DNA of 64,000 nucleotides from NCBI RefSeq assembly GCF_020447315.1, contig NZ_JAJADQ010000006.1, positions 297,403 through 361,402 on the forward strand, read 5' to 3'. This stretch comes from Hymenobacter nitidus (GTDB taxonomy: Bacteria; Bacteroidota; Bacteroidia; Cytophagales; Hymenobacteraceae). Position numbers and translations under genes: made by a program. Below the pieces are notes generated by a model, which saw nothing but the letters and a program-made list of their open reading frames with translations, was not told where the DNA came from and ran no database searches. Shown here piece after piece: positions 17,647-26,103 of the stretch (its first letter is position 1; each line of letters opens with the position of its first letter).

Positions 17647-17985
17647 ATGAGTAAAGCTGAGCAGAACCCGGATATATACGCTGAATTCAAGCAGCAGGTG
17701 AACATGACGGCCAGAGAGCTGGAGAAGTGGCTGACAACGGAAGAATCCAAATCGGTGGGGCAGGACGATGGCGACGGGGAAAGCATCGGCCACAAGTCGG
17801 GCCAGCGCATCGTGCAGATCCTGGGCAAAAAGAAAGCGGAGCTGACCCCCGACGACAAAGCCCACATGCATAAGGTCCATTCCTATATCAGCCGGCACAC
17901 GGCCCAGGGGCCCCAAACCGATAAGGAGCACTCCCGCTGGCGCTATTCCCTGATGAACTGGGGCCACGACCCGCTCAAAAAGTAA
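17647..17985 (+). CDS. DUF3140 domain protein
   Basis: About 112 residues, highly charged and without signal peptide. VNMTARELEKWLTTEESKSVG, GESIGHKSGQRIVQIL, and DKAHMHKVHSYISRH...WRYSLMNWGHDPLK are the blocks of DUF3140, a small protein family of unknown function often found near stress genes. The following cbpA-cbpM pair fits that setting. Confidence 0.8.
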   Translation: MSKAEQNPDIYAEFKQQVNMTARELEKWLTTEESKSVGQDDGDGESIGHKSGQRIVQILGKKKAELTPDDKAHMHKVHSYISRHTAQGPQTDKEHSRWRYSLMNWGHDPLKK

Positions 17986-18044
17986 CTTTGAGGGTAGCGA
18001 ACTGACTGTCAGACGACGTTCACAACCCCCAGCTTTTCAATACG

Positions 18045-18971
18045 ATGGACTACAAAGATTATTACAAGGTGCTGGGAGTGGATAAAACCGCTACCACCGA
18101 CCAAATCCGCAAGGCGTACCGCAAGCTGGCCCGGCAATACCACCCCGATGTGAACCCCAACGATGCGGACGCAGAGCGCAAGTTCAAGGAAGTAAACGAA
18201 GCCAACGAAGTGCTCAGCGACGAGGAAAAGCGCCGCAAGTACGACCAGCTCGGCGCCGACTGGCAGCGCTACCAGCACGCCGGGGCCGGCCGGGGCAGTG
18301 CCGGCGGCTTCGATTGGTCGCAGTACGCACAGCCGGGCGGCGGCTTCGGCGGGGGCGGCAGCAACGACCCCTTCGGCGGCGCCGACTTCTCTGACTTTTT
18401 CAGCTCCATCTTTGGCGGCTCCGGCGGGCGGGCCAGCGGCAACCCCCGCCCCGCGGCGGGCCAGGATTACCAGGCCGAGCTGGAACTGACGCTGGAAGAT
18501 GCCTACCAGGGCGGCCCGCGCACTCTTACGGTAAACGGCAAAAAGCTGCGCATCACCATTCAGCCCGGCGTAGAGGACGGCCAGACCATCCGGCTGCGCG
18601 ACCAGGGCGCGCCCGGCCGCAACGGAGGCCCCAGCGGCTCGCTCTACATCACCATCCGGCTACAGCCCGATGCGCGCTACACCCGCACCGGACCCGACCT
18701 GACCATGGACGTGCCCGTGAGCGTCTACAAGGCCCTGCTGGGAGGCGAGCAAGTAGTAGAAACCTTTTCGGGCCCGGTTAAAATCAAGATCAAGCCCGAA
18801 ACGCCCAACGGCACCCGGCTGCGGCTGCGGGGCAAGGGTTTTCCAGTCTACAAGCAGCCCGGCCAGTTCGGCGACCTGTACCTGCGTCTCAGCCTCACGC
18901 TGCCTCAACACCTGACTGACGAAGAAAAAGCCCTGATTCAGCAACTGGCTACCCTCCGCAACGAAGCCTGA
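18045..18971 (+). CDS. cbpA: DnaJ-class co-chaperone of the CbpA type
   Basis: About 308 residues. The N-terminal J domain carries HPD ([11 protein letters not shown], residues about 32-43), then a Gly/Phe-rich linker (about 75-140), then two C-terminal beta-sandwich substrate domains ([23 protein letters not shown] and [22 protein letters not shown]). The Cys-rich zinc finger of canonical DnaJ is absent, as in CbpA. It stimulates DnaK ATPase and hands over clients. cbpM starts six bases after the stop. Confidence 0.9.
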   Translation: MDYKDYYKVLGVDKTATTDQIRKAYRKLARQYHPDVNPNDADAERKFKEVNEANEVLSDEEKRRKYDQLGADWQRYQHAGAGRGSAGGFDWSQYAQPGGGFGGGGSNDPFGGADFSDFFSSIFGGSGGRASGNPRPAAGQDYQAELELTLEDAYQGGPRTLTVNGKKLRITIQPGVEDGQTIRLRDQGAPGRNGGPSGSLYITIRLQPDARYTRTGPDLTMDVPVSVYKALLGGEQVVETFSGPVKIKIKPETPNGTRLRLRGKGFPVYKQPGQFGDLYLRLSLTLPQHLTDEEKALIQQLATLRNEA

Positions 18972-18976
18972 CCGCT

Positions 18977-19303
18977 ATGGAAACGCACATCATCACTATC
19001 ACCCTGCACGAATGCTCGACGCAATACGGCCTGAGCGAGGCCGATGTGCGTGAATTCATCGATCTGGGCCTGCTCGATGAAGCCGATAGGCCGGGCGCGG
19101 TGCACGGCGAAGCCGACCACCTGGCCCGCCTTGCCCGCCTGCACCACGACCTGGGCCTGAGCAAGGAAGCCATTGACATCATAGTGGCCATGCGCCAGCG
19201 GCTGGTGCTGGTGCAGGAGGCTCTGGCCCGGCAAACGGCCCGCGCCGCCCAGCTTGAGCGGTATTTGGGTGGCTCGGGCCCGGTTATTGACACCGACCTA
19301 TAG
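18977..19303 (+). CDS. cbpM: CbpM-type chaperone modulator
   Basis: About 108 residues. A MerR-like helix-turn-helix start (ITITLHECSTQYGLSEADVREFIDLGLLD) followed by a helical region (LARLARLHHDLGLSKEAIDIIVAMRQRL) is the CbpM pattern. CbpM binds the J domain of CbpA and inhibits it. Direct coupling to cbpA confirms the assignment. Confidence 0.88.
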   Translation: METHIITITLHECSTQYGLSEADVREFIDLGLLDEADRPGAVHGEADHLARLARLHHDLGLSKEAIDIIVAMRQRLVLVQEALARQTARAAQLERYLGGSGPVIDTDL

Positions 19304-19325
19304 AAGCCAGGTGCAGTTCTGCTGA

Positions 19326-20063
19326 TTATACCAAATCGACGGCCAGGGCCAGAGCGCAGCCCGCCACCGTGGCCGCCAGCTTGGGCAGGTTCAGGTGGTG
19401 CTCGGGGCTCGTTTCAAACAAAATAGTAGTCGACACGTGCAGGAAGTTGCCGGCCACCAAGCCCAGCAGGGCCGCGTACCAGCCGCCCTGCAGCAAGTCT
19501 TCCAGCACCACGTAGTTGCTGACGATGATGCCGGCCGGGCCCGCCAGGGCAAAAAGCACCAGATACGGAAAGGCCCGCTGGAAGCTGTTTAGCCGCAGCA
19601 GCAGCGCTGCCATCAGGGCAAAGGCCGCCGGAATGTGGTGCAGGGCAATACCGGCTAGAATGGCGTAGAAGCTCTGCCCCACGCCCGCCGCATCCGGCGA
19701 CTTCACCAGGATGCTGCCTTCCAGAAACGAGTGCAGCACCAGGGAAAACAGCAGCAGAAACGGCACCCGCCCCGCGTGCGAGGTGTGGTAGTGCACGTGC
19801 CCGTGCTCCACGCCCTGCGAGAAAACCTCCAGCAGCAGCTGTCCAAAAAAGCCCGCCAGCACAAAGTAGCCAATCCGGTGGCTCACCTCCGGGTCCAGGC
19901 TCAGGGCCTCGGGCAGCAGGTGCATGATGGTCAGAGTGAACAGGTAAGCACCGCTGAAGGCCAGTAGCGGCTTCATCCAGGTAGTGCGGGCCGTGGGCAC
20001 GAAGCGGGTAAGCCACCCCGCCCCCACAACGGTAACAAACAGCAGAAAAACGGCAAACCACAT
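19326..20063 (-). CDS. ZIP family metal transporter
   Basis: About 245 residues with seven to eight membrane segments. The ZIP signature is visible as LHSFLEGSILV in segment 4 and GIALHHIPAAFALM in segment 5, with the metal-site His, Glu and His residues. A His-rich loop (VEHGHVHYHTSHAG) lies between segments 3 and 4, as usual for metal sensing. It imports divalent metal, most often zinc or iron, into the cytoplasm. Convergent with cbpM. Confidence 0.88.
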   Translation of the reverse strand: MWFAVFLLFVTVVGAGWLTRFVPTARTTWMKPLLAFSGAYLFTLTIMHLLPEALSLDPEVSHRIGYFVLAGFFGQLLLEVFSQGVEHGHVHYHTSHAGRVPFLLLFSLVLHSFLEGSILVKSPDAAGVGQSFYAILAGIALHHIPAAFALMAALLLRLNSFQRAFPYLVLFALAGPAGIIVSNYVVLEDLLQGGWYAALLGLVAGNFLHVSTTILFETSPEHHLNLPKLAATVAGCALALAVDLV

Positions 20064-20065
20064 AT

Positions 20066-20108
20066 AGGTAATGTGCTAATGTGAGAAATGTGCTGATGTG
20101 CTAATAGC
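20066..20108 (+). repeat. Short degenerate tandem repeat of AATGTGCT type
   Basis: AATGTGCTAATGTGAGAAATG and the following GTGCTGATGTGCTAATAG repeat the unit (A)ATGTG(C/A)(T/G) about five times in the gap between the ZIP and methyltransferase genes. A related reverse-oriented tract lies at 22365-22403. Confidence 0.55.
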
Positions 20109-20199
20109 TGAAGTATGGATACAAGTAACTGTCAATTGCAGAGACATTTGATTGTATTGTGGTGCATAAGCTAACTCACCCGCATGAGTACAGTGACTC

Positions 20200-20940
20200 C
20201 TATTTTTTCAGAATGAAAATCATGCGGGGGCTGGTCTTCTCGTCGTAGGCGTCGAGCTGGTAGTTGCCCAGCACCTCCGCCAGCCGCAGCCCGGCCATCT
20301 GGAAGTACTCCTCAAACCGGTCCTGGCTCAGGGCCCGCACCTGCTCCTCGTATTGCTGCGGCTGCCCTTCGTGGTCCGTAAAGCGGATTTCCTTCACGAT
20401 GAAGTCGTTGGATAAGTGGCGGTGCAGGTGAAAGGTGATGCCGTCCACGGTTTTCTGCTCGTGCACCACCAGTTGGCGCACCGTCAGTTCGGTGTTCATA
20501 AAGTCGATGACCATCTTGCCCCCGGGCCGCAAGGCCGCTGCCGCTGAGCGCAGGGCCACTACGTTTTCGGTTTCGTTGGCGAAGTAGCCAAAGCTGGTAA
20601 AGAGGTTGAAGATGAAGTCGAACGGGCCGTAGGGCAGCGGGTCGCGCATATCGTGCACGTAAAAGTGCAGGTGCTCGTGGGCAAACTGCCGGGCGTAGGC
20701 AATACTCTCCGGCGACAAATCGACCCCCGTTACGTCATAGCCCTTCTCGTTCAGGTAAATAGCGTGCCGGCCTTTGCCGCAGCCCAAGTCCAGCAGGCGC
20801 GTAGAGGGCTTGGGGTGCAGGTGAGTCAGCAGCTCGTCGATGAAAGCCCGTGCTTCGGTATGGTTTCGGTCCCGGTAGAGGAGGTGGTAATACGGCGAAT
20901 CAAACCAGGTACTAAACCATTCGGCTTCTGATGGTGGCAT
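20200..20940 (-). CDS. Class I SAM-dependent methyltransferase
   Basis: About 246 residues. Rossmann motif I is LLDLGCGKGRHAIYL (near residue 50), motif II GVDLSPESIAYAR, motif IV FDFIFNLFTSFGYF, and motif post-IV ALRPGGKMVIDFMN. The opening WFSTWFDSPYYHLLYRDRNH is common in a widespread family of Bacteroidota methyltransferases with unknown substrate. Cytoplasmic, no other domain. Confidence 0.85.
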   Translation of the reverse strand: MPPSEAEWFSTWFDSPYYHLLYRDRNHTEARAFIDELLTHLHPKPSTRLLDLGCGKGRHAIYLNEKGYDVTGVDLSPESIAYARQFAHEHLHFYVHDMRDPLPYGPFDFIFNLFTSFGYFANETENVVALRSAAAALRPGGKMVIDFMNTELTVRQLVVHEQKTVDGITFHLHRHLSNDFIVKEIRFTDHEGQPQQYEEQVRALSQDRFEEYFQMAGLRLAEVLGNYQLDAYDEKTSPRMIFILKK

Positions 20941-21082
20941 TCAGGGCGAAAATAAGCGGCAATGGGAACGGCTACATACAAGCCGGAAAAACAATAGACG
21001 GGCTATTTTGCAACAATGTTACAAAAAGCACCCGACATTCGGCGGCTCTGTCCGCCGGGCGGTGCGGCCAAGCGCAGGCGCA

Positions 21083-21144
21083 AGTAGGCCCCAGTGCCAG
21101 CCGCTCCCGACGGTGTCGGTGGCAACTGAACGCTGGGGCCTACT
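21083..21144. repeat. Long inverted repeat below the 21168 lipoprotein gene
   Basis: AGTAGGCCCCAG...CTGGGGCCTACT arms (12 bp perfect, longer with mismatches) enclose a 38-nt loop that itself has a small stem (CCGACGGTGTCGG). It lies just after the lipoprotein stop on the minus strand, but no T-run follows, so a terminator role is only possible. Confidence 0.55.
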
Positions 21145-21167
21145 ACGCTTTAAAACGGACGAGGATA

Positions 21168-21539
21168 TTATTCCTCCGTCATTTTTTCGGCGGGCTTTTC
21201 GTTCTCATCGTGCTGCGTGTTGGCAGCGGCGGGGGCAGCAGCTTCCGTCTTAGTGCGGTCGGTTTCTTCGCCGTTAGCCGAAATGCCCTTCTCAGCGGTA
21301 GGGTGCCGGTCCTTCTCGAAATCGGTGTGGGAGCTGATGGGCTCAGCAATAGCGCCACCTTTGGCCTGATGGGCTTCTTCCACCGTGCCCTGGTCGAAAT
21401 TGTCGCTGGTGCGCGAGCCGGGTGCTACCTGGTCCAGAGATACTTTGGCTTCCGGACGCAGGTCCGAAGGTTCGCCGCTGCAGGCATTCAGGGCCAGGCT
21501 GGCTACGGCCAGAGCGGAGAGCAGAAGATTTTTAGTCAT
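21168..21539 (-). CDS. Small lipoprotein of unknown function
   Basis: About 123 residues from ATG 21539. Signal and lipobox (SALAVASLALNAC) are clear. The mature part is hydrophilic, acidic and Thr/Glu-rich with no evident fold (EETDRTKTEAAAPAAANTQ), so it is probably disordered and periplasmic. No family recognised. Confidence 0.65.
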   Translation of the reverse strand: MTKNLLLSALAVASLALNACSGEPSDLRPEAKVSLDQVAPGSRTSDNFDQGTVEEAHQAKGGAIAEPISSHTDFEKDRHPTAEKGISANGEETDRTKTEAAAPAAANTQHDENEKPAEKMTEE

Positions 21540-21657
21540 GTTCGTAAGAGGTTGAAATGCTAAGCGTTGGGGCAGGCAACCAGCCCTAATAAGGGCTGCT
21601 ACCTGTTGCCTTACCTGCGTCGTACCGAAGTACTGTACCGGCTCAGACCGGGCAAAG

Positions 21658-22293
21658 TTACGCGGAAGTTGGGCTCGTAGGCGCAGGCGAAGCCGGAGAT
21701 TGGGCTGGCAGCAGGTTTTTGCGGCGCAGCATCGAGTCAAACAGCTTGATGTCGTTGGGCGAGTTGAAGATACGCAGGGGGAAATACAGGAAGATCGGCA
21801 CGTTGAAGGTGCGGGCCATCCAGCCCTTAAAGCCCTTCAATTCGTCGGCTTCCGCGGGCGGCTGCAGCCACAGTAGGTAGGCGTCAGCGTCGCGGCGGGC
21901 CTGCCCGATCATATCCCAGTTCACGCCCATGCCCTTGGTTTCGCTCTGGCGCAGAATGATCTGGCGGTTGTCGATTTCGTAGTTCATACGCTCAAACAGA
22001 GCCTTGCTTTGCTCCATCTGGGCCACGCCGGTAATTTGGGCCGAGCGTAGCAGTACGAACAGCAGCGTGAGCAGAAAAGCGCCCAGTACCCACCACCACG
22101 ACGGCCAGATAACGGCCGGCAGCAGGCCGATAGCCAGGGGAATAAGGGCGTACCACCACTCTTTCTTCCAGACCTGCGCCATGGCCATGCGCGTGTAGGT
22201 GTCGGTGTCGAGCTGGTATTTTTTGGTCCGGATGGCCATGGGCGCGGGGCCCTGGGCCTGCCGGTAGCCGCCGCGTTGATTGGGCTGTTGCAT
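21658..22293 (-). CDS. YcxB-like membrane protein
   Basis: About 211 residues. A cytoplasmic N terminus is followed by two close membrane segments (about 47-63 and 67-85) and a C-terminal domain with NRQIILRQSETKGMGVNWDMIGQARRDADAYLLWL, the YcxB-like pattern, in which a PH-like beta domain follows the membrane hairpin. A Pro/Ser/Ala tail ends it. Function unknown. Confidence 0.7.
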   Translation of the reverse strand: MQQPNQRGGYRQAQGPAPMAIRTKKYQLDTDTYTRMAMAQVWKKEWWYALIPLAIGLLPAVIWPSWWWVLGAFLLTLLFVLLRSAQITGVAQMEQSKALFERMNYEIDNRQIILRQSETKGMGVNWDMIGQARRDADAYLLWLQPPAEADELKGFKGWMARTFNVPIFLYFPLRIFNSPNDIKLFDSMLRRKNLLPAQSPASPAPTSPTSA

Positions 22294-22312
22294 CTGCGTA
22301 AGAAGGAAAATG

Positions 22313-22403
22313 TGTTCTGAATGTGGGAAATGGGAAAAATGACAAGCGTGGGTTCAGTTCTCGGAACAACCCACATTTAGCATATTCTCCACATTCTTCA
22401 CAT
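22313..22403 (-). repeat. Degenerate AATGTG repeat tract ahead of nadC
   Basis: Read on the minus strand, 22403 to about 22365 contains TTAATGTGAAGAATGTGGAG and then AATATGCTAAATGTGGG, with more AATGTGGGAAATGGG at 22318 on the plus strand. It fills the gap between nadC and the YcxB-like gene and resembles the tract at 20066. Confidence 0.45.
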
Positions 22404-22407
22404 TAAT

Positions 22408-23268
22408 TTAAAAGGCTTTCAGGCTCAGGTCCAAGCTCTTGACCGAGTGGGTAAGGGCGCCCACCGAGATGTAGTCGACGCCGGTGCTGGCCACTTCGGC
22501 AATGGTGTTGTCGTTGATGCCACCGGAGGCTTCCGTCGGGAAACGGCCTGCAATCAGCTCCACGGCTTCCCGCAGGCGGGCCGGGGCCATGTTGTCGAGC
22601 ATAATCCGCTCGATACCGCCTACTTCGAGCACCTGCTGCACTTCGGCCAGCGTGCGGGTTTCGACTACGATGGGCAGCTGCCGACCGGTGCGCTCCAGAT
22701 AGGCTTTGGTAGCATCAATGGCGGGCCGGATGCCCCCGGCGTAGTCTACGTGATTGTCTTTGAGGATGATACCGTCGAAGAGGCCGTAGCGGTGGTTTAC
22801 GCCGCCGCCGATAAGGACCGCCCATTTTTCGCAGATGCGGAAGTTGGGCGTGGTCTTGCGCGTGTCGAGCAGTTTGGCTTTGGTGCCGGCCATCAGGCTG
22901 GTCAGATGGGCTGTGTAGGAGGCAATGGCGCTCATGCGCTGCATGCAGTTCAGCACCAGGCGCTCGGCGGTCAGGATGCTGCGCGAGCGGCCTTCCACGA
23001 TAAAGGCAATGTCGCCGTGCGTTACCCGGTCCCCGTCGTTGAGAAGCTGCTCCACCTGCAGGTCCGCATCGACTTCGCGGAAGATGAGGTGCGCCAGAGC
23101 TACTCCCGCCAGGATTCCCTCGCCTTTTACCAGCAGGTGGGCCCGGTTGCGGGCTTCAGCCGGAATGGCCGCTAGGGACGAATGGTCGCCGTCGCCGATA
23201 TCCTCGGCCAGGGCCGCGCGGATAAATGTGGTGAGAGCTTCGGGAGTGAGGTAGGGAGGGTTTTGCAC
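22408..23268 (-). CDS. nadC: Nicotinate-nucleotide pyrophosphorylase (quinolinate phosphoribosyltransferase)
   Basis: About 286 residues from GTG 23268; the frame upstream runs into a terminator stem and is not coding. It shows AEDIGDGDHSS, the active-site LDTRKTTPNFR with Arg and Lys residues, VLIGGGVNHRYGLFDGIILKDNH, VETRTLAEVQ, MLDNMAP and EASGGI, all hallmarks of NadC. It makes nicotinate mononucleotide from quinolinate and PRPP in NAD synthesis. The DUF4783 gene lies upstream on the same strand, as often seen in Bacteroidota, but a terminator separates them. Confidence 0.93.
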   Translation of the reverse strand: MQNPPYLTPEALTTFIRAALAEDIGDGDHSSLAAIPAEARNRAHLLVKGEGILAGVALAHLIFREVDADLQVEQLLNDGDRVTHGDIAFIVEGRSRSILTAERLVLNCMQRMSAIASYTAHLTSLMAGTKAKLLDTRKTTPNFRICEKWAVLIGGGVNHRYGLFDGIILKDNHVDYAGGIRPAIDATKAYLERTGRQLPIVVETRTLAEVQQVLEVGGIERIMLDNMAPARLREAVELIAGRFPTEASGGINDNTIAEVASTGVDYISVGALTHSVKSLDLSLKAF

Positions 23269-23283
23269 GGTGCAAAAATAGAA

Positions 23284-23311
23284 AAAGGCCCTGACTTGCG
23301 CCGGGGCCTTT
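23284..23311 (-). terminator. Terminator of the DUF4783 gene
   Basis: Stem AAAGGCCCC(G) / (C)GGGGCCTTT-type with about 12-nt loop; on the minus strand the 3' arm runs into TTTTTCTATTTT. It sits 100 bp after the DUF4783 stop and just before the nadC start. Confidence 0.8.
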
Positions 23312-23412
23312 CCGAGAATCATCAAAAACAGTTGGCGGCTAACCAGAGGCTGTTGGAGTGGAATAAGTAGCTTTTTCTCAAATTCTTAGCCCTTCCGAGC
23401 CCGCAGTGACAA

Positions 23413-23811
23413 TTATTCCTTGGTGAAATCGATGGTGTCGATGACCAGATTGCCCCGATCCGACTTCATTTTGACGAACATCCGGTAGGCGCCGGTTTTG
23501 CTCACGTACTTGCCAACCGCGTAGGGCGTTCCTTCGTTACTACCACCGTAGTGGACAAAGTCGAAACCGGCGGGAGAGTTCTTGGCAAAGAAGTCCTTCA
23601 TCACGAATTCGGCCTGCGTTGAGCTATAGCTTTGCTTGTCACCGTCGAAGCTCAATTCCACGGTAGAGCCAAAATGCTGCGACAACTCCCGGGATGAGCC
23701 ACTCCGGATGGCATTGCGAACCGGAGTGAAGGCTTCACCTTGTGCCAGTACCGTTACGGAGAGTAACAAGAACCACACGACGGTAATAACCTGAAATATG
23801 TTGCGTTTCAT
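23413..23811 (-). CDS. Secreted DUF4783 protein
   Basis: About 132 residues with a signal peptide (MKRNIFQVITVVWFLLLSVTVLAQG). The mature part has FTPVRNAIRSGSSRELSQHFGSTVEL, SYSSTQAEFVMKDFF and GKYVSKTGAYRMFVKMK, the DUF4783 pattern of an NTF2-like cone-shaped fold. It is a small exported protein of unknown role, typical of Bacteroidota. Confidence 0.8.
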   Translation of the reverse strand: MKRNIFQVITVVWFLLLSVTVLAQGEAFTPVRNAIRSGSSRELSQHFGSTVELSFDGDKQSYSSTQAEFVMKDFFAKNSPAGFDFVHYGGSNEGTPYAVGKYVSKTGAYRMFVKMKSDRGNLVIDTIDFTKE

Positions 23812-23949
23812 ACTAGAGTAGGGAATGTATCATGCTGTTCGCTAAAACTATGCCAAGTAGGCATTGTCCATAAAATGTCCCCACAGCCGGCCGCTACGGC
23901 TCCAAGGTAACCTAAACCAACAAAATGCGCACGTTCCCGCGAGTGCGCC

Positions 23950-23957
23950 TATCTTTG
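23950..23957 (+). promoter_or_regulatory. -7 element TATCTTTG five bases before the gpmI start
   Basis: TATCTTTG is a perfect TAnnTTTG match ending at 23957, with the ATG at 23963. Transcription from it would begin at or beside the start codon, so the mRNA would be leaderless or nearly so. No good -33 box is visible. Confidence 0.45.
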
Positions 23958-23962
23958 CAGCT

Positions 23963-25516
23963 ATGAATAAACAGGTATTGCTGGTGATATTGGACGGGTG
24001 GGGATTGGCACAGAATACGGAGGTATCAGCCATTGATAAGGCCAATACTCCGTTTGTCGACTCACTGTTTCAACGTTTTCCCCACAGTAAGCTGCAGGCT
24101 TCGGGGGAAGCCGTTGGTCTGCCCGATGGGCAGATGGGCAATTCGGAAGTCGGCCACATGAACATCGGGGCCGGCCGGGTGGTGTACCAGGATCTGGTGC
24201 GCATCAACAAGTCGATTCGGGAGCGGAAGCTGGGCGCCATGCCCGCGCTGGAAAAAGCCTTCGAATACGCCCGCACCACGGGCCGTAACCTGCACTACAT
24301 CGGGCTGCTGTCGGATGGCGGGGTGCATTCCCACATCGAGCACCTGAAAGCCCTGTGCACCCTGGCTCACGATGCCGACGTGCACAAGATATTTATTCAT
24401 GCCTTCACTGATGGCCGCGACACCGACCCCAAGGGGGGCGTGAACTACGTGAACGACCTGGAGCAGAGCCTGGCCCGCAGCGGCGCCAAAATTGCCTCGG
24501 TGGTGGGCCGCTACTACGCCATGGACCGCGACAACCGCTGGGAACGGGTGAAAATTGCCTACGACCTGATGGTGAACGGCAAGGGCGCCCCGTCCCAGAA
24601 CCTGATTCAGAGCATGCTGGACTCCTACAAGGACGGCGTGACGGATGAGTTCCTGAAGCCCATCGTGAAGGTGGGCGCCGACGGGCAGCCGCTGGCCACC
24701 ATTCAGGAAGGCGACGTGGTTATCTGTTTCAACTTCCGCACCGACCGGGGCCGGGAAATCACGCAGGCCCTGACCCAGCAGGATTTCCACGCCTTCAACA
24801 TGCACAGGCTGAACCTGCACTACCTGACCATGACCAACTACGACGCCACGTTTGTGGGCGTCACCCCGATTTTCGAGAAGGACAACCTCGAAAATACGCT
24901 GGGCGCGGTGCTGGAAGCCAACGGCAAAAAGCAGATCCGCATTGCCGAAACCGAAAAGTACCCGCACGTCACTTTCTTCTTCTCGGGCGGCCGGGAGGTG
25001 GAGTTCAACGGGGAAACCCGCCTGATGCGTGCCTCCCCCAAGGTAGCTACCTACGATCTGCAGCCCGAAATGAGTGCCTACGAGCTGCGCGACGCCCTAG
25101 TGCCCGAGCTGCAGGCCAAGTCGGCCGACTTCATCGTGCTCAACTTCGCCAACCCGGATATGGTGGGCCACACCGGTGTGTTTGAAGCCGCCGTGAAAGC
25201 CGTGGAAACCGTGGATGCCTGCACCCGCGACGTAGTAACGGCTGCGCTGGAAAGCAACTATGCCTGTATCGTCATTGCCGACCACGGCAACGCCGACATG
25301 ATGATTAACCCCGACGGCACGCCCAACACGGCCCACACCACCAACTTGGTGCCCTGTATTCTGGCCGACGCCGACTACCAGGGCACCCTGGCCGATGGCA
25401 AGCTGGGCGACATTGCCCCCACGGTACTGCAACTAATGGGCCTGTCCCAGCCCGCCGATATGACCGGCGTGTCGCTGCTGCAACCGGTGGGTGCTAGCGC
25501 TTCCTCGAATGCGTAG
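23963..25516 (+). CDS. gpmI: 2,3-bisphosphoglycerate-independent phosphoglycerate mutase
   Basis: About 517 residues from ATG 23963. The alkaline-phosphatase-like domain opens VLLVILDGWG with the first metal Asp; GNSEVGHMNIGAGRVVYQD carries the nucleophilic Ser; the phosphotransfer insert has HAFTDGRDTDPKGG and VVGRYYAMDRDNRW; the second metal site is FANPDMVGHTG and VIADHGNADMM. Two Mn ions are expected. It interconverts 3- and 2-phosphoglycerate in glycolysis. The stop overlaps the start of the next lipoprotein gene, so they are co-transcribed. Confidence 0.95.
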   Translation: MNKQVLLVILDGWGLAQNTEVSAIDKANTPFVDSLFQRFPHSKLQASGEAVGLPDGQMGNSEVGHMNIGAGRVVYQDLVRINKSIRERKLGAMPALEKAFEYARTTGRNLHYIGLLSDGGVHSHIEHLKALCTLAHDADVHKIFIHAFTDGRDTDPKGGVNYVNDLEQSLARSGAKIASVVGRYYAMDRDNRWERVKIAYDLMVNGKGAPSQNLIQSMLDSYKDGVTDEFLKPIVKVGADGQPLATIQEGDVVICFNFRTDRGREITQALTQQDFHAFNMHRLNLHYLTMTNYDATFVGVTPIFEKDNLENTLGAVLEANGKKQIRIAETEKYPHVTFFFSGGREVEFNGETRLMRASPKVATYDLQPEMSAYELRDALVPELQAKSADFIVLNFANPDMVGHTGVFEAAVKAVETVDACTRDVVTAALESNYACIVIADHGNADMMINPDGTPNTAHTTNLVPCILADADYQGTLADGKLGDIAPTVLQLMGLSQPADMTGVSLLQPVGASASSNA

Positions 25517-26090
25517 AGCGTTGTGGGCGGCCTCCATCCTGCTCCTGGCCACTGCCTGTGGCCAGGAGCAGGATGCTGCCCAAGCCGGCCAGCCAGTGCG
25601 CAAGCCGCTGTATTTTGACGTGAAAGGCCTGCTCGACAACCAGACCAAGCTGCTGACTCAGCACCGCCCGGCTGTGGAAAAGCAGGTGGCTTTGCGCAAT
25701 GGAACCGTGGAAACGACCCGGGTAGAACAGGTGGACTGGAGCAAGGAGCTGCAGATCTTCTATCAGGCCGATATTAACAAGCCGGCCCTGCGCGGCGCCT
25801 ATGAAGCGCAGAGTCCACAGGCAGGCGACACGATAAATCTAGTGAAGGTGTACCGGCGCAAAGCCGGAATTGAGAATATCGTAGACCAGTTGCGGGTAGA
25901 GGAAAACGATACCCAGAGTGGTGCCATCGAGGCCGTGCTGACGCAGGACAATCCACTGTTCTTCTCGCGTAAAACCCTGACTTTGAATTACCAGCATGGC
26001 TTGCTGAACTCCTATAAGGTAGAGGGCGTGCAGAAGCTGGTGATGTTCGACACGTTGCGCTACTCGGCCACCGTGCGGGTGCTGCTGTAG
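25509..26090 (+). CDS. Lipoprotein of unknown function translationally coupled to gpmI
   Basis: About 193 residues. ATG 25509 overlaps the gpmI stop by eight bases. A short signal with lipobox LLLATAC gives lipid anchoring. The mature protein (PLYFDVKGLLDNQTKLLTQ, then alternating strands to SATVRVLL) looks like a compact alpha/beta domain seen in Bacteroidota, but I cannot name the family. A GTG at 25491 would add six residues. Confidence 0.65.
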   Translation: MRRALWAASILLLATACGQEQDAAQAGQPVRKPLYFDVKGLLDNQTKLLTQHRPAVEKQVALRNGTVETTRVEQVDWSKELQIFYQADINKPALRGAYEAQSPQAGDTINLVKVYRRKAGIENIVDQLRVEENDTQSGAIEAVLTQDNPLFFSRKTLTLNYQHGLLNSYKVEGVQKLVMFDTLRYSATVRVLL

Positions 26091-26103
26091 GGAGCCTCCA
26101 GGC

